DNA of 64,000 nucleotides from UMGS1251 sp036666555 (GTDB taxonomy: Bacteria > Bacillota > Clostridia > Lachnospirales > Lachnospiraceae). Below, piece by piece: positions 16,763-24,114 of this stretch. The translations under genes were made by a program, and so were the position numbers. The stretch is from contig JAVWVS010000011.1 of NCBI GenBank assembly GCA_036666555.1, forward strand, positions 1 through 64,000, read 5' to 3'. The notes under the pieces are model-generated. The model saw only the letters and a list, made by a program, of their open reading frames with translations. It was not told the origin of the DNA and ran no database searches. Positions within the stretch are counted from its first letter, which is position 1, and every line of letters begins with the position of its first letter.

Positions 16763-17641
16763 TTACTCTATGTTTTGAATCTGCTCTCTCACTTTTTCAA
16801 TCTCCGTTTTTAACTCAATAGCATAGTTGGAAATCTCCAGATCATTTGCCTTTGATAGGATCGTATTGGCTTCCCGATTCATTTCTTGTGCAATAAAATC
16901 CAGTTTTCGTCCCATTCCTTCTTCTGATAAAAGCGTATCCTGCATATGCAGAATATGACTTCGCAGACGCACGACTTCCTCATCCGTACACAATTTATCC
17001 GCAAATAGAATCACCTCGGAAGCAATTCTACTTTCTTCTATTTGTGTATCTTCTAGGATCTCTTTCATCTTATCTTCTAACCGGTTACGATAAGAGTCAA
17101 TGATTTGAGGAGAACGTTCTTCTATCTGTGTGACCAGATCCAGCATGTTTTGAAGTTTGAAAAGCATATCTTTTTTTAGATTTTCTCCTTCTACCGCTCT
17201 CGTCTCTGCAAACTGCTGAAATGCACCTTTCAGCGCTGCTTGTAATTCCTCCCATAGTTCGTCTTCATTCAAAGGTTGCTCTTCCATAGAAAGTATCTCC
17301 GGATATCTGGCTAACGTAGAAACACGGACATCGTTTTCCAGTGAAAACGTTTCGGACATCTTTTGAAAATATTGCAGATATTCTTCTGCCAATGTCTCAT
17401 TATATTTCAGTGAAACCTGCCCCTGCGAAGTGTCTTCATAGGTAATGAAAATGTCAATCTTCCCACGTTGCGCATACTGCTTTAATAAGGTCCGAATCCC
17501 AGCTTCAAAAAAATTTAATTTTTTCGGCATACGAATATTCGCATCCAAATACCGATGATTCACTCCTTTCAGCTCCACCGTAAACTTACGTTCTCCTTTT
17601 GTGGTTTCGCACCTGCCAAACCCTGTCATACTTTTAATCAT
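16763..17641 (-). CDS. yicC: YicC family endoribonuclease-like protein
   Basis: 292 residues, full length for YicC. The N-terminal MIKSMTGFGRCE and KGVNHRYLDANIRMPKKLNF motifs and the C-terminal FIAQEMNREANTILSKANDLEISNYAIELKTEIEKVREQIQNIE are diagnostic. E. coli YicC has been reported as an endoribonuclease; the clostridial role is unproven. First gene of a long operon (yicC-gmk-rpoZ-rimO-pgsA-pncC-GNAT/DUF3298) behind a consensus promoter. Confidence 0.9.
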   Translation of the reverse strand: MIKSMTGFGRCETTKGERKFTVELKGVNHRYLDANIRMPKKLNFFEAGIRTLLKQYAQRGKIDIFITYEDTSQGQVSLKYNETLAEEYLQYFQKMSETFSLENDVRVSTLARYPEILSMEEQPLNEDELWEELQAALKGAFQQFAETRAVEGENLKKDMLFKLQNMLDLVTQIEERSPQIIDSYRNRLEDKMKEILEDTQIEESRIASEVILFADKLCTDEEVVRLRSHILHMQDTLLSEEGMGRKLDFIAQEMNREANTILSKANDLEISNYAIELKTEIEKVREQIQNIE

Positions 17642-17699
17642 GTTTGTCTTCCTTTTCTAAACGTCATTTTATCTTTTTTGTAAGTATCAAACTAGATTG

Positions 17700-17728
17700 A
17701 TTATAGAAGAATCCCCGGAAAATGTCAA
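17700..17728 (-). promoter_or_regulatory. Consensus sigma-A promoter of the yicC-gmk-rpoZ operon
   Basis: On the minus strand a perfect TTGACA (17723-17728), a 17-bp spacer and a perfect TATAAT (17700-17705), about 60 bp upstream of the yicC start. It implies strong constitutive expression. Confidence 0.85.
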
Positions 17729-17756
17729 TGTTTGCGTTTCCCTTTTTGGATGCCTA

Positions 17757-17765
17757 TGCTATAAT
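17757..17765 (+). promoter_or_regulatory. Extended -10 promoter of rqcH
   Basis: TG-C-TATAAT (17757-17765), an extended -10 element with a poor -35 region, about 30 bp before the rqcH ATG. It is back-to-back with the yicC promoter. Confidence 0.55.
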
Positions 17766-17796
17766 GAAAAACACTGGTGAAGGAGGAATAAGACCT

Positions 17797-19533
17797 ATGG
17801 CTTTAGACGGTATTACCATTGCAAATATGGTACAAGAATTAAATCAAAATCTGATGGATGGACGTATCAATAAAATTGCCCAGCCGGAAAGTGATGAATT
17901 GCTTTTGACCTTAAAAACAAAACAGGGACAAAAACGGCTTTGCATTTCTGCAAGTGCATCTTTGCCTCTGATTTATCTAACTGATATAAATAAACAAAGT
18001 CCCATGACTGCACCTGGATTTTGCATGTTGCTTCGCAAACATATCGGCAGTGGACGCATCACCCAAATTACACAACCCAAATTAGAACGTATTATCTGCT
18101 TTGAGATTGAACATCTAGATGAACTTGGTGACATTCGTCATAAACAACTCATTGTGGAGCTTATGGGCAAACACAGCAACATTATCTTCTGCGACGAACA
18201 AAATACCATCATCGATAGTATTAAACATGTATCTGCACAAATGAGTTCTGTCCGGGAAGTGCTTCCGGGAAGACCTTATTTTATTCCGGACACCATGGAA
18301 AAGTCAAATCCACTATCCGTTACTTCAGAAGCCTTTGCGCAAGTGCTGCGTTCCAAGCCGTTCTCTCTTGCAAAGGCAATTTATACCAGCTTTACCGGTG
18401 TAAGTCCGGTGGTCGCCGAAGATATTTGCGATATTGCAGGTATTGAATCTGCCATGACTTTTCAAGACTTAACTCCAGATGAACAGACCCATCTTTATCA
18501 TCAATTCACACTCTTTTTCGAAACGGTAACATTAGGAAATTTCACTCCCTGCATCTATTATGACGGGAATGAACCCAAAGATTTCGAATCGGTGGATTTG
18601 ATTCACTATCATAATTACACCAAGAAGGAATTTTCAACCATTTCTGAAGTATTGGAAACTTACTATGCCTCCAAGAACGCTCTTACTCGTGTCCGTCAAA
18701 AATCTACGGACCTTCGTCATATTGTGCAAACTGCTCTGGAACGAAACCGCAAAAAATATGATTTGCAAGAAAAGCAACTGAAGGACACCTTGAAACGTGA
18801 CAAATATAAAGTGTATGGAGAACTGATTCACACTTATGGATATGGTCTGGATGTGAATGCAAAAGAACTGAAAGCCTTAAATTACTATACTAATGAGATG
18901 ATTACGATTCCTTTAGACCCTACGAAAACCCCTGGAGAAAATGCACAGCGCTATTTTGATAAATATAACAAACAAAAACGTACCTTTGAAGCCCTTTCTT
19001 CTTGGATTCAAGAAACCAAAGAAGATATTGCTTATCTGGAAACTTGCAGCAATGCACTTGATATTGCCACCGGAGAAGATGACCTGGCACAAATCAAAGA
19101 AGAATTGATTGGTTCCGGCTATATGAAGCGAAAATTCACCAAAAAGAAGGTGAAAATCACCAGCCGTCCTTTCCACTATGTTTCCAGTGATGGCTATGAT
19201 ATTTATATTGGCAAAAATAATTTACAGAATGATGAATTGACTTTTCATTTTGCTACTGGTAATGACTGGTGGTTCCACGCAAAACACATGCCCGGTTCTC
19301 ATGTCATTGTCAAAGCCCCTGATGGTACACTGCCGGACAAAACCTTTGAAGAGGCAGGAAAACTAGCCGCCTACTACTCCAAAGGACGCCAAAATGAAAA
19401 AGTAGAAATTGACTACGTACAAAAAAAACAAGTCAAAAAACCCAGTGGTGGGAAACCTGGGTTCGTTATCTACTATACCAATTATTCTCTTCTTGCAGAC
19501 TCTGATATCTCTGGTATAAAGCAGCTTGATTAA
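17797..19533 (+). CDS. rqcH: RqcH / NFACT family protein (fibronectin-binding-like)
   Basis: 578 residues from MALDGITIANMV. The start is set by AGGAGGAA at about 17781-17788; the open frame continues upstream only through promoter sequence. NFACT-N is residues 1-about 120 (LNQNLMDGRINKIAQPESDELLL), followed by helix-hairpin-helix and coiled-coil regions (about 300-420). The C-terminal NFACT-R/DUF814 domain (about 450-550) contains TGNDWWFHAKHMPGSHVIVK. In bacteria RqcH binds stalled 50S-peptidyl-tRNA and adds C-terminal alanine tails for quality control. Its stop codon lies inside the left copy of a 15-bp direct repeat and a 7+7 bp imperfect hairpin (19513-19549). Confidence 0.92.
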   Translation: MALDGITIANMVQELNQNLMDGRINKIAQPESDELLLTLKTKQGQKRLCISASASLPLIYLTDINKQSPMTAPGFCMLLRKHIGSGRITQITQPKLERIICFEIEHLDELGDIRHKQLIVELMGKHSNIIFCDEQNTIIDSIKHVSAQMSSVREVLPGRPYFIPDTMEKSNPLSVTSEAFAQVLRSKPFSLAKAIYTSFTGVSPVVAEDICDIAGIESAMTFQDLTPDEQTHLYHQFTLFFETVTLGNFTPCIYYDGNEPKDFESVDLIHYHNYTKKEFSTISEVLETYYASKNALTRVRQKSTDLRHIVQTALERNRKKYDLQEKQLKDTLKRDKYKVYGELIHTYGYGLDVNAKELKALNYYTNEMITIPLDPTKTPGENAQRYFDKYNKQKRTFEALSSWIQETKEDIAYLETCSNALDIATGEDDLAQIKEELIGSGYMKRKFTKKKVKITSRPFHYVSSDGYDIYIGKNNLQNDELTFHFATGNDWWFHAKHMPGSHVIVKAPDGTLPDKTFEEAGKLAAYYSKGRQNEKVEIDYVQKKQVKKPSGGKPGFVIYYTNYSLLADSDISGIKQLD

Positions 19534-19544
19534 CAAGCTGGCTT
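19530..19544. repeat. Left copy of 15-bp direct repeat bracketing the peptide/TCS island
   Basis: TTAACAAGCTGGCTT, identical and in the same orientation to 22783-22797. It overlaps the rqcH stop codon and forms one arm of an imperfect hairpin (19513-19549). The A/T-rich island starts immediately to the right. Confidence 0.7.
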
Positions 19545-19570
19545 ATACCGGTTTCGCACCTCTATATGTT

Positions 19571-19840
19571 TTACTCTCTAATTTTAAAAAGCCATATGCA
19601 GAAGGCTACTGAGTAAAATATTACAATCTGAAAAATTATCATAAAAACTACTGGTAGTTTATAGAAATAATATGTAGTATATATGACCCCTAAAAGGAGA
19701 TTCATACACCCAGTTATACGTGCATATAAAATTGGTTTTTTAATACTTGCACTTGTTTTTATAAAAAGAGAGTTTCCCTTTATGAGATGAAAGCATCCAT
19801 CAATTAGAAGAAAAATACCTATCATTAAAATTATGACCAT
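19571..19840 (-). CDS. Small membrane protein, possible immunity protein
   Basis: 89 residues with three predicted membrane helices (about 2-17, 39-60 and 66-85) and a basic patch between the first two (KTSASIKKP). I do not recognise a family. It starts 17 bases after the stop of the secreted-protein gene, with GGAGGG four bases before ATG, and is the last gene of the peptide operon. A small multi-helix membrane protein directly after a secreted protein is the usual position of a self-immunity gene in bacteriocin or toxin loci; that is inference from position only. Base composition is A/T-rich, like the rest of the island. Confidence 0.7.
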   Translation of the reverse strand: MVIILMIGIFLLIDGCFHLIKGNSLFIKTSASIKKPILYARITGCMNLLLGVIYTTYYFYKLPVVFMIIFQIVIFYSVAFCIWLFKIRE

Positions 19841-19857
19841 AATGCCCTCCTACAGTA

Positions 19858-20442
19858 TTACCATTGTCCGCCTGAAATTATAACCGATTTACTTCCCAAA
19901 TAATTATTTCCTTTTTTTACATTGGTTACCGTGACTAACGTTTGCCAGTATGCAAACGAACCATTTGAGTATTTTACTTCTCGATACTGTTTCCTAGTGT
20001 CACTTTGTACGAGTGTACCTTTTGGTATATCAGCGGTGAAAAGAGTGCCAAATGATGTTGCCACAATTGCGCTGGCATTGCCTGAAAGGAAAGCTCCATA
20101 TATTAACAAAAAATAACCGGATAACTTCATGGTCTCCTTTAAGTTTAAAGAACGCGAAAAACTATATCCACCAAACCAAGGACCATAAGTAAGTCCAGAA
20201 CGCGAATTTAGATTAGCTTCAATCCTTTTTACTTCATCCGTATATATCTCAGCTATGCCATCTGTGGATAACCTAAAATATAAACCAGGCTGGCTTTCTA
20301 TTTCATTTTTTATAAACTGAATATCATTGTTGTTTTGAACCGGCATATCTTGATTACTTGCCAATACGATAAAAGAGTTAGTAAATAATACAGTAAGTGT
20401 TAATAATATACTTAGTATTCTTTTAAGATATTTTTTATTCAC
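19858..20442 (-). CDS. Secreted protein of unknown family, candidate effector
   Basis: 194 residues from GTG at 20442, chosen because AAGGAGG ends seven bases upstream; an upstream ATG in frame has no such signal and would spoil the signal peptide. Residues about 1-28 are a Sec signal peptide (NKKYLKRILSILLTLTVLF..., cleavage likely after IVLAS). The mature part has a charged segment (about 45-75), an aromatic SGLTYGPWFGGYSFSRSLN, a hydrophobic glycine/alanine-rich stretch (LSGYFLLIYGAFLSGNASAI), and a beta-rich tail ending SKSVIISGGQW. There is no cysteine, double-glycine leader or known catalytic motif. It lies between the 18-residue peptide gene and a small membrane protein, behind a LytTR-type promoter. 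A pore-forming or bacteriocin-like role is possible but not shown. Confidence 0.75.
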   Translation of the reverse strand: MNKKYLKRILSILLTLTVLFTNSFIVLASNQDMPVQNNNDIQFIKNEIESQPGLYFRLSTDGIAEIYTDEVKRIEANLNSRSGLTYGPWFGGYSFSRSLNLKETMKLSGYFLLIYGAFLSGNASAIVATSFGTLFTADIPKGTLVQSDTRKQYREVKYSNGSFAYWQTLVTVTNVKKGNNYLGSKSVIISGGQW

Positions 20443-20515
20443 GTTAAAACCTCCTTGTCTATCTAAATAAATGAGTAGTCTCGGGAACTTCATTACTGCA
20501 TTAAAATTACAATCT

Positions 20516-20572
20516 TTACAGTCCTAATGCTTTCTTAATCCATTCTATCCAATTCACATCTAACATCTGCAT
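20516..20572 (-). CDS. 18-residue amphipathic peptide (candidate leaderless signal or membrane-active peptide)
   Basis: The ORF encodes MQMLDVNWIEWIKKALGL, from ATG 20572 to TAA 20516-20518. Support for translation is a perfect AGGAGGTGAT with seven bases between the GG and the ATG, among the best ribosome binding sites in the window, and a LytTR-type promoter directly upstream. As a helix, L4, W8, W11, I12 and A15 lie on one face and D5, E10, K13 and K14 on others, so it is amphipathic. It has no cysteine, no double-glycine motif and no signal sequence, so it is neither an AgrD pheromone nor a standard class II inducer. Length and character recall phenol-soluble modulins or leaderless bacteriocins. 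The secreted-protein gene starts 73 bases downstream. A start at M3 is also possible. Confidence 0.65.
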   Translation of the reverse strand: MQMLDVNWIEWIKKALGL

Positions 20573-20592
20573 TTAATCACCTCCTTGTCTTA

Positions 20593-20662
20593 GTTATATA
20601 TAACACTTTTTTTCCATCAAAGAAAGAGAATCTGTGCGAATGATTCTCTTTTTGCGCAAATG
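20593..20662 (-). promoter_or_regulatory. LytTR-type direct repeats and promoter of the peptide operon
   Basis: On the minus strand CATTTGCGCA (20653-20662) and CATTCGCACA (20633-20642) are direct repeats 20 bp apart. Eleven bases after the nearer copy come TTTGAT (20616-20621), a 17-bp spacer and TATAAC (20593-20598). Two direct repeats about two helical turns apart just upstream of a weak -35 is the established layout of LytTR-family activator sites (AgrA, PlnC types). The predicted 5' leader is very short, with the SD near the transcript end. An overlapping 10-bp inverted repeat (AAAGAGAATC...GATTCTCTTT) could also end the regulator transcript. Confidence 0.65.
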
Positions 20663-20676
20663 AATATTTGTTTTAA

Positions 20677-21378
20677 TTATCCATTTCCATTTTGAAATTT
20701 CCACTCAAAGAAACAGTGTTTAAACTCTTTATATCTATGTACGCTTAATTCCAATTTTTCACCATTTTTTAATATAACTGTCTTTCTCTCCAATGATATT
20801 ATTGCATCTAAATTCACTAAATATGAACGATGAATCAAAAACAAGCCATACTCTTTCAGATTATCTGCAAGTGCCGAAATGTTCCCTACGCACTCATATA
20901 CTCCCTTTTCAGTATGTAAATTCAAATTTCTTCCATACGTTTCAAAGTATAGCATATCTCGAATTTTCACCTCGATTTGACCTGTTGATACTATATTGAT
21001 TTTAACTTTTTTCTGTTGAACTAATTTTAATTCTGCACTTTCCAGTGCTTCCTCTATTTCTTTCAGCTTTGCCTTATCAATATATCTAAATGCCTCAACT
21101 TGATATCCTTTGCTATACAATTCAGTGTGTGATGTAAGTATAATTAGAATGGTATCTCGGTAATAAAATTTATATTTGTGGGCAATAGAAAAACCATCCT
21201 CTTTTCCTGACTCCAATTCTATATCCATAAATATAATATCATAATATTCTAATTCACTTAGGAATTGGGCTGATGTACCAAAACATTGTACTTCCACTTC
21301 TGAGCCGTACCGTTGATTTAATATTTTTTTTATCTCTTCTTGCCAATATAGCTGATCTTCCACAATAGCTATTTTCAT
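20677..21378 (-). CDS. LytTR-family response regulator (AgrA-like)
   Basis: 233 residues from MKIAIVEDQ at 21378; the frame is open further upstream but that part overlaps the kinase gene. The receiver domain (1-about 120) has the acidic pair ED at 7-8, the phospho-acceptor D52 in IIFMDIEL, and the conserved T and K positions (LTSHTE, YIDKAKL). The LytTR DNA-binding domain (about 135-230) reads RDMLYFETYGRNLNLHTEKG and FLIHRSYLVNLDAI. It follows the kinase stop by four bases. It most likely activates the adjacent peptide operon through the direct repeats at 20633-20662, and perhaps other targets. Confidence 0.88.
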   Translation of the reverse strand: MKIAIVEDQLYWQEEIKKILNQRYGSEVEVQCFGTSAQFLSELEYYDIIFMDIELESGKEDGFSIAHKYKFYYRDTILIILTSHTELYSKGYQVEAFRYIDKAKLKEIEEALESAELKLVQQKKVKINIVSTGQIEVKIRDMLYFETYGRNLNLHTEKGVYECVGNISALADNLKEYGLFLIHRSYLVNLDAIISLERKTVILKNGEKLELSVHRYKEFKHCFFEWKFQNGNG

Positions 21379-21382
21379 TTTA

Positions 21383-22702
21383 TCACTGCTCTCCTTTTGG
21401 TGTTTTATTGCACAGCATAATCTGTATAACAATTAACTTTTCTTTCTCAAAATCCATTTCACTAAATTCAAGCGTTCCTTTGTACCTTCGAATACAATTT
21501 TCAATATTTTCCATTCCAAATCCATGCCATAATTTGTTTTTTTTATTAGTTTGGATTTTACCGTCTTCTACCAATATAGTTCCACTATACGTATTGCATT
21601 GCTGTATATATATATTCTTTTCATCATGGCGAAGAACCAAATTTATTTTTCTTGTTTCACATAATATTGTTGCCTCATATGCATTTTGAAGAATATTTGA
21701 AAACAAAGTACAAATATCATAAGAATCTAGTTTGCATTCCGATGGAAGATACCCTTTTATTGTAAACTGAATCCCTGCTTTTTTGCATAAAGCCACATAT
21801 TGGTTTAATATTGCATCTACTATATTATTATTCGCATAACAATCGGTGGATATTTCTTCTAACTTTCCCCATATTTTTATAATATATTCTTTAACTTTTT
21901 CAATATCACCTGTCTGACAAAGTTGAAATACAATAAAGATATGCTGTTTCATATCATGTCTAATCTTTTTTGTTTTCTGTTCTGTATCTCTCAAATAAAT
22001 ATACTGTTTTTCTTGAAGTTCTAAATAATAACGATTTTTCATATTTTTACTTTTCAAATTTTGGTTTGAAACAGCTAATGCCAAAAGAATAGCAATTTGA
22101 TAATATGCACTTCCTACAATGAGAAAAAATATCACATATACTTTCATCTGTACTTCTTGCATTTCCCAACCACCCACCTCATTCCATATAATAGCAAGAA
22201 TCAGCGTATAAAGAAGCCCAATAACAAAAATATAAAGCAAACGTATAATACCAATATCACGAAAAGTTATGTCTCCTTTTTTTAAAATAAACTCATATAA
22301 TATTAAAAAGAAGATTAACGTTACCACATCTGCAAGAAGATTTCCCGTCTGTTTTCCTATGTTGATTCTTAATATTATATGAGCAAGTTCTATTCCCATC
22401 ACTGACAGCCCGTCCAACATTCCAATCAATGTCATAGCCCCTATGGCAAGTGCTACTAGTTTTACGATTTGGTATTTAAATATAATGCTTACCTCTAGAA
22501 TTGCCCAAAATAAGTAAAGTAATAATTCTTCTCCACCATTTTTCCAACATAGATATGAATATAAGAGCCACAAGAAAATTGACAGTATAGTACAGATATG
22601 CTTTTTTTCTCTGACTTGAATTTTTCCTCCATATTTAAAAAACAAATAGAACTTAATCATTTCTAAAAAGGCACCAACAAAGTATTCCATAAATACATTC
22701 AC
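21383..22702 (-). CDS. AgrC-like sensor histidine kinase (HPK10 type)
   Basis: 439 residues if GTG 22702 is used; ATG at 22690, with AGGTGA eight bases upstream, is at least as likely. The N-terminal half holds six or seven membrane helices between residues 5 and 212, the peptide-sensing architecture of AgrC, PlnB and ComD kinases. The phospho-acceptor is H249 in KKIRHDMKQH. The GHKL ATPase part keeps the N box (SNILQNAYEAT) and a G box (HGFGMENI), and lacks the long F/G2 region as in this family. It probably senses an extracellular peptide; no cyclising AgrB protease is in the window. A/T-rich, like the island. Confidence 0.88.
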   Translation of the reverse strand: MNVFMEYFVGAFLEMIKFYLFFKYGGKIQVREKKHICTILSIFLWLLYSYLCWKNGGEELLLYLFWAILEVSIIFKYQIVKLVALAIGAMTLIGMLDGLSVMGIELAHIILRINIGKQTGNLLADVVTLIFFLILYEFILKKGDITFRDIGIIRLLYIFVIGLLYTLILAIIWNEVGGWEMQEVQMKVYVIFFLIVGSAYYQIAILLALAVSNQNLKSKNMKNRYYLELQEKQYIYLRDTEQKTKKIRHDMKQHIFIVFQLCQTGDIEKVKEYIIKIWGKLEEISTDCYANNNIVDAILNQYVALCKKAGIQFTIKGYLPSECKLDSYDICTLFSNILQNAYEATILCETRKINLVLRHDEKNIYIQQCNTYSGTILVEDGKIQTNKKNKLWHGFGMENIENCIRRYKGTLEFSEMDFEKEKLIVIQIMLCNKTPKGEQ

Positions 22703-22722
22703 CTATCCCTACCTTTTATATA

Positions 22723-22751
22723 TATCTATATAACATTGGTTAGTGTGTCAA
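22723..22751 (-). promoter_or_regulatory. Promoter of the kinase-regulator pair
   Basis: On the minus strand TTGACA (22746-22751), a 17-bp spacer and TAGATA (22723-22728) lie about 20 bp before the kinase start. No LytTR repeats were seen here, so basal expression of the sensor system independent of the loop is likely. Confidence 0.6.
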
Positions 22752-22777
22752 AATACCCTAGCCATGATTACAGATTG

Positions 22778-24085
22778 CTATTTTAACAAGCTGGCTTTTG
22801 CAGTCCCCAGCAAGTGATCAATGTATTGCTGGGCCGTCCTTCCAGATAATCCCCCATGACTTAATTCCCATTGATTCGCTCCTAGAAGAAGGTTTTCTTC
22901 CGAAATCGTTATCTCATTTTTCTTAGCAAGAGCCACTACAATCTGCTGAAATTCTTTTTTAGAGGGTCCTACAAAGAAGATGGATTCTCCGAACCTGGCA
23001 ACTAAGGATAATTTTTCCTGTACGGTATCTGAGGAATGAAGGTCATCTCGTCTTCCTTCTTTATCACTGAATTCTTCCCGTACCAGATGCCGGCGATTAG
23101 ACGTTGCATAGATTAATACATTGTCCGGTTTTCGTTCCAATCCACCTTCAATAACCGCTTTCAAATATTTATATTCAATTTCAAATTCCTCAAAAGATAA
23201 GTCATCCATGTAAATAATAAATTTATAATTACGATTTTTCACTTGTCCGATAATGTCATTCAAGTCTTGAAATTGATGTTTATATACTTCTATCATACGC
23301 AGACCCTGATCATAGTATCGGTTTAATATTGCCTTTACAGAAGAAGATTTACCGGTTCCTGCATCTCCAAATAATAGGCAGTTATTTGCTTTTCGACCTT
23401 CCACAAAAGCCTCCGTATTGGCAATTAGTTTTTGTTTGGGAATCTCATATCCAATCAAGTCTTCTAACTGTACATGAGCAATTTTCGTAATAGGTACAAT
23501 TTTTGCGCCTTCCCCGGTATGCTCTATCCGAAACGCCTTATGAAGCCCTAATTTCCCCACTCCAAAATCTTTATAAAATTCCGTCATTGTCTTTTGAAAT
23601 TCCAGAGCATCTTTCGTGGCTCCTAATTTTTTGCTTAATTCACAGATGCGATCCCGGATTCGATTATTAAACACACTACTTTTTCCACTATTCCCTTGAT
23701 ACGCTTCCAACATATCCAGACAATTGGTCTGTAATTTTTTATCTAACACCTCTAAGTCATACTCAAACAATTCCTTAAATATCTGAAAATCATGCAATGC
23801 CACTTGATTGATGGTACCTTCTGTTTTTCCTACGATTTCACAAGAGGTACTATAGGCATTTTCATCATTTACCATTAAAAAAGTAAGGTAAGTGTGCCAT
23901 AAATTTCCCTCAAACCCATGGCTTGCCGATAGTTCTAGCAATTTATTGACCGTTTCGAATAAAAGTCCTCGCAAGTCTTCCTGGTTATAATACTCATTGT
24001 TACAATGTTCCATTAAAAAAGTCATGTCCATCAAAGGTTCTTCGTGTTCCATGTGTTTATACAGCATTAATTCATTTGTTCTCAT
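22778..24085 (-). CDS. DUF815 family AAA+ ATPase
   Basis: 435 residues. The C-terminal two-thirds is a DUF815 AAA+ module: Walker A FGDAGTGKSS at about 239-248, Walker B IIYMDDLSFEEFE near 295, sensor 1 region YATSNRRHLVREEF, and the DUF815-typical DLHSSDTVQEKLSLVARFG. The N-terminal 200 residues are helical. Function is unknown; the family is widespread in anaerobes and is thought to remodel proteins or nucleic-acid complexes. The last codons form the right copy of the 15-bp direct repeat. It lies 29 bp after pheA on the same strand. Confidence 0.85.
   Translation of the reverse strand: MRTNELMLYKHMEHEEPLMDMTFLMEHCNNEYYNQEDLRGLLFETVNKLLELSASHGFEGNLWHTYLTFLMVNDENAYSTSCEIVGKTEGTINQVALHDFQIFKELFEYDLEVLDKKLQTNCLDMLEAYQGNSGKSSVFNNRIRDRICELSKKLGATKDALEFQKTMTEFYKDFGVGKLGLHKAFRIEHTGEGAKIVPITKIAHVQLEDLIGYEIPKQKLIANTEAFVEGRKANNCLLFGDAGTGKSSSVKAILNRYYDQGLRMIEVYKHQFQDLNDIIGQVKNRNYKFIIYMDDLSFEEFEIEYKYLKAVIEGGLERKPDNVLIYATSNRRHLVREEFSDKEGRRDDLHSSDTVQEKLSLVARFGESIFFVGPSKKEFQQIVVALAKKNEITISEENLLLGANQWELSHGGLSGRTAQQYIDHLLGTAKASLLK
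22783..22797. repeat. Right copy of 15-bp direct repeat bracketing the peptide/TCS island
   Basis: TTAACAAGCTGGCTT, identical to 19530-19544. Here it is the complement of the last codons (KASLLK) of the DUF815 ATPase gene. The island ends immediately to its left. Confidence 0.7.
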
Positions 24086-24114
24086 CTTTTTTCCTTCTTA
24101 TCTTAATTTTTTTC

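Noticed and set aside
19513..19549. Intrinsic terminator after rqcH
   Set aside because: The imperfect hairpin (7+7 bp with a 2-nt internal loop) has no U-tract on either strand; kept only as part of the direct-repeat note.
20516..20572. Double-glycine leader class II bacteriocin inducer
   Set aside because: Only 18 residues, no GG processing site and no leader; no peptidase-containing ABC exporter nearby.
20622..20652. Inverted repeat AAAGAGAATC...GATTCTCTTT as a stand-alone regulatory operator
   Set aside because: It overlaps the LytTR-type direct repeats and may equally be the end of the regulator transcript; no independent evidence for a separate regulator.
20516..22702. Classical agr system (AgrBDCA)
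   Set aside because: The kinase and regulator fit AgrC/AgrA, but there is no AgrB protease in the island and the peptide has no cysteine or serine for ring closure and no acidic C-terminal tail.
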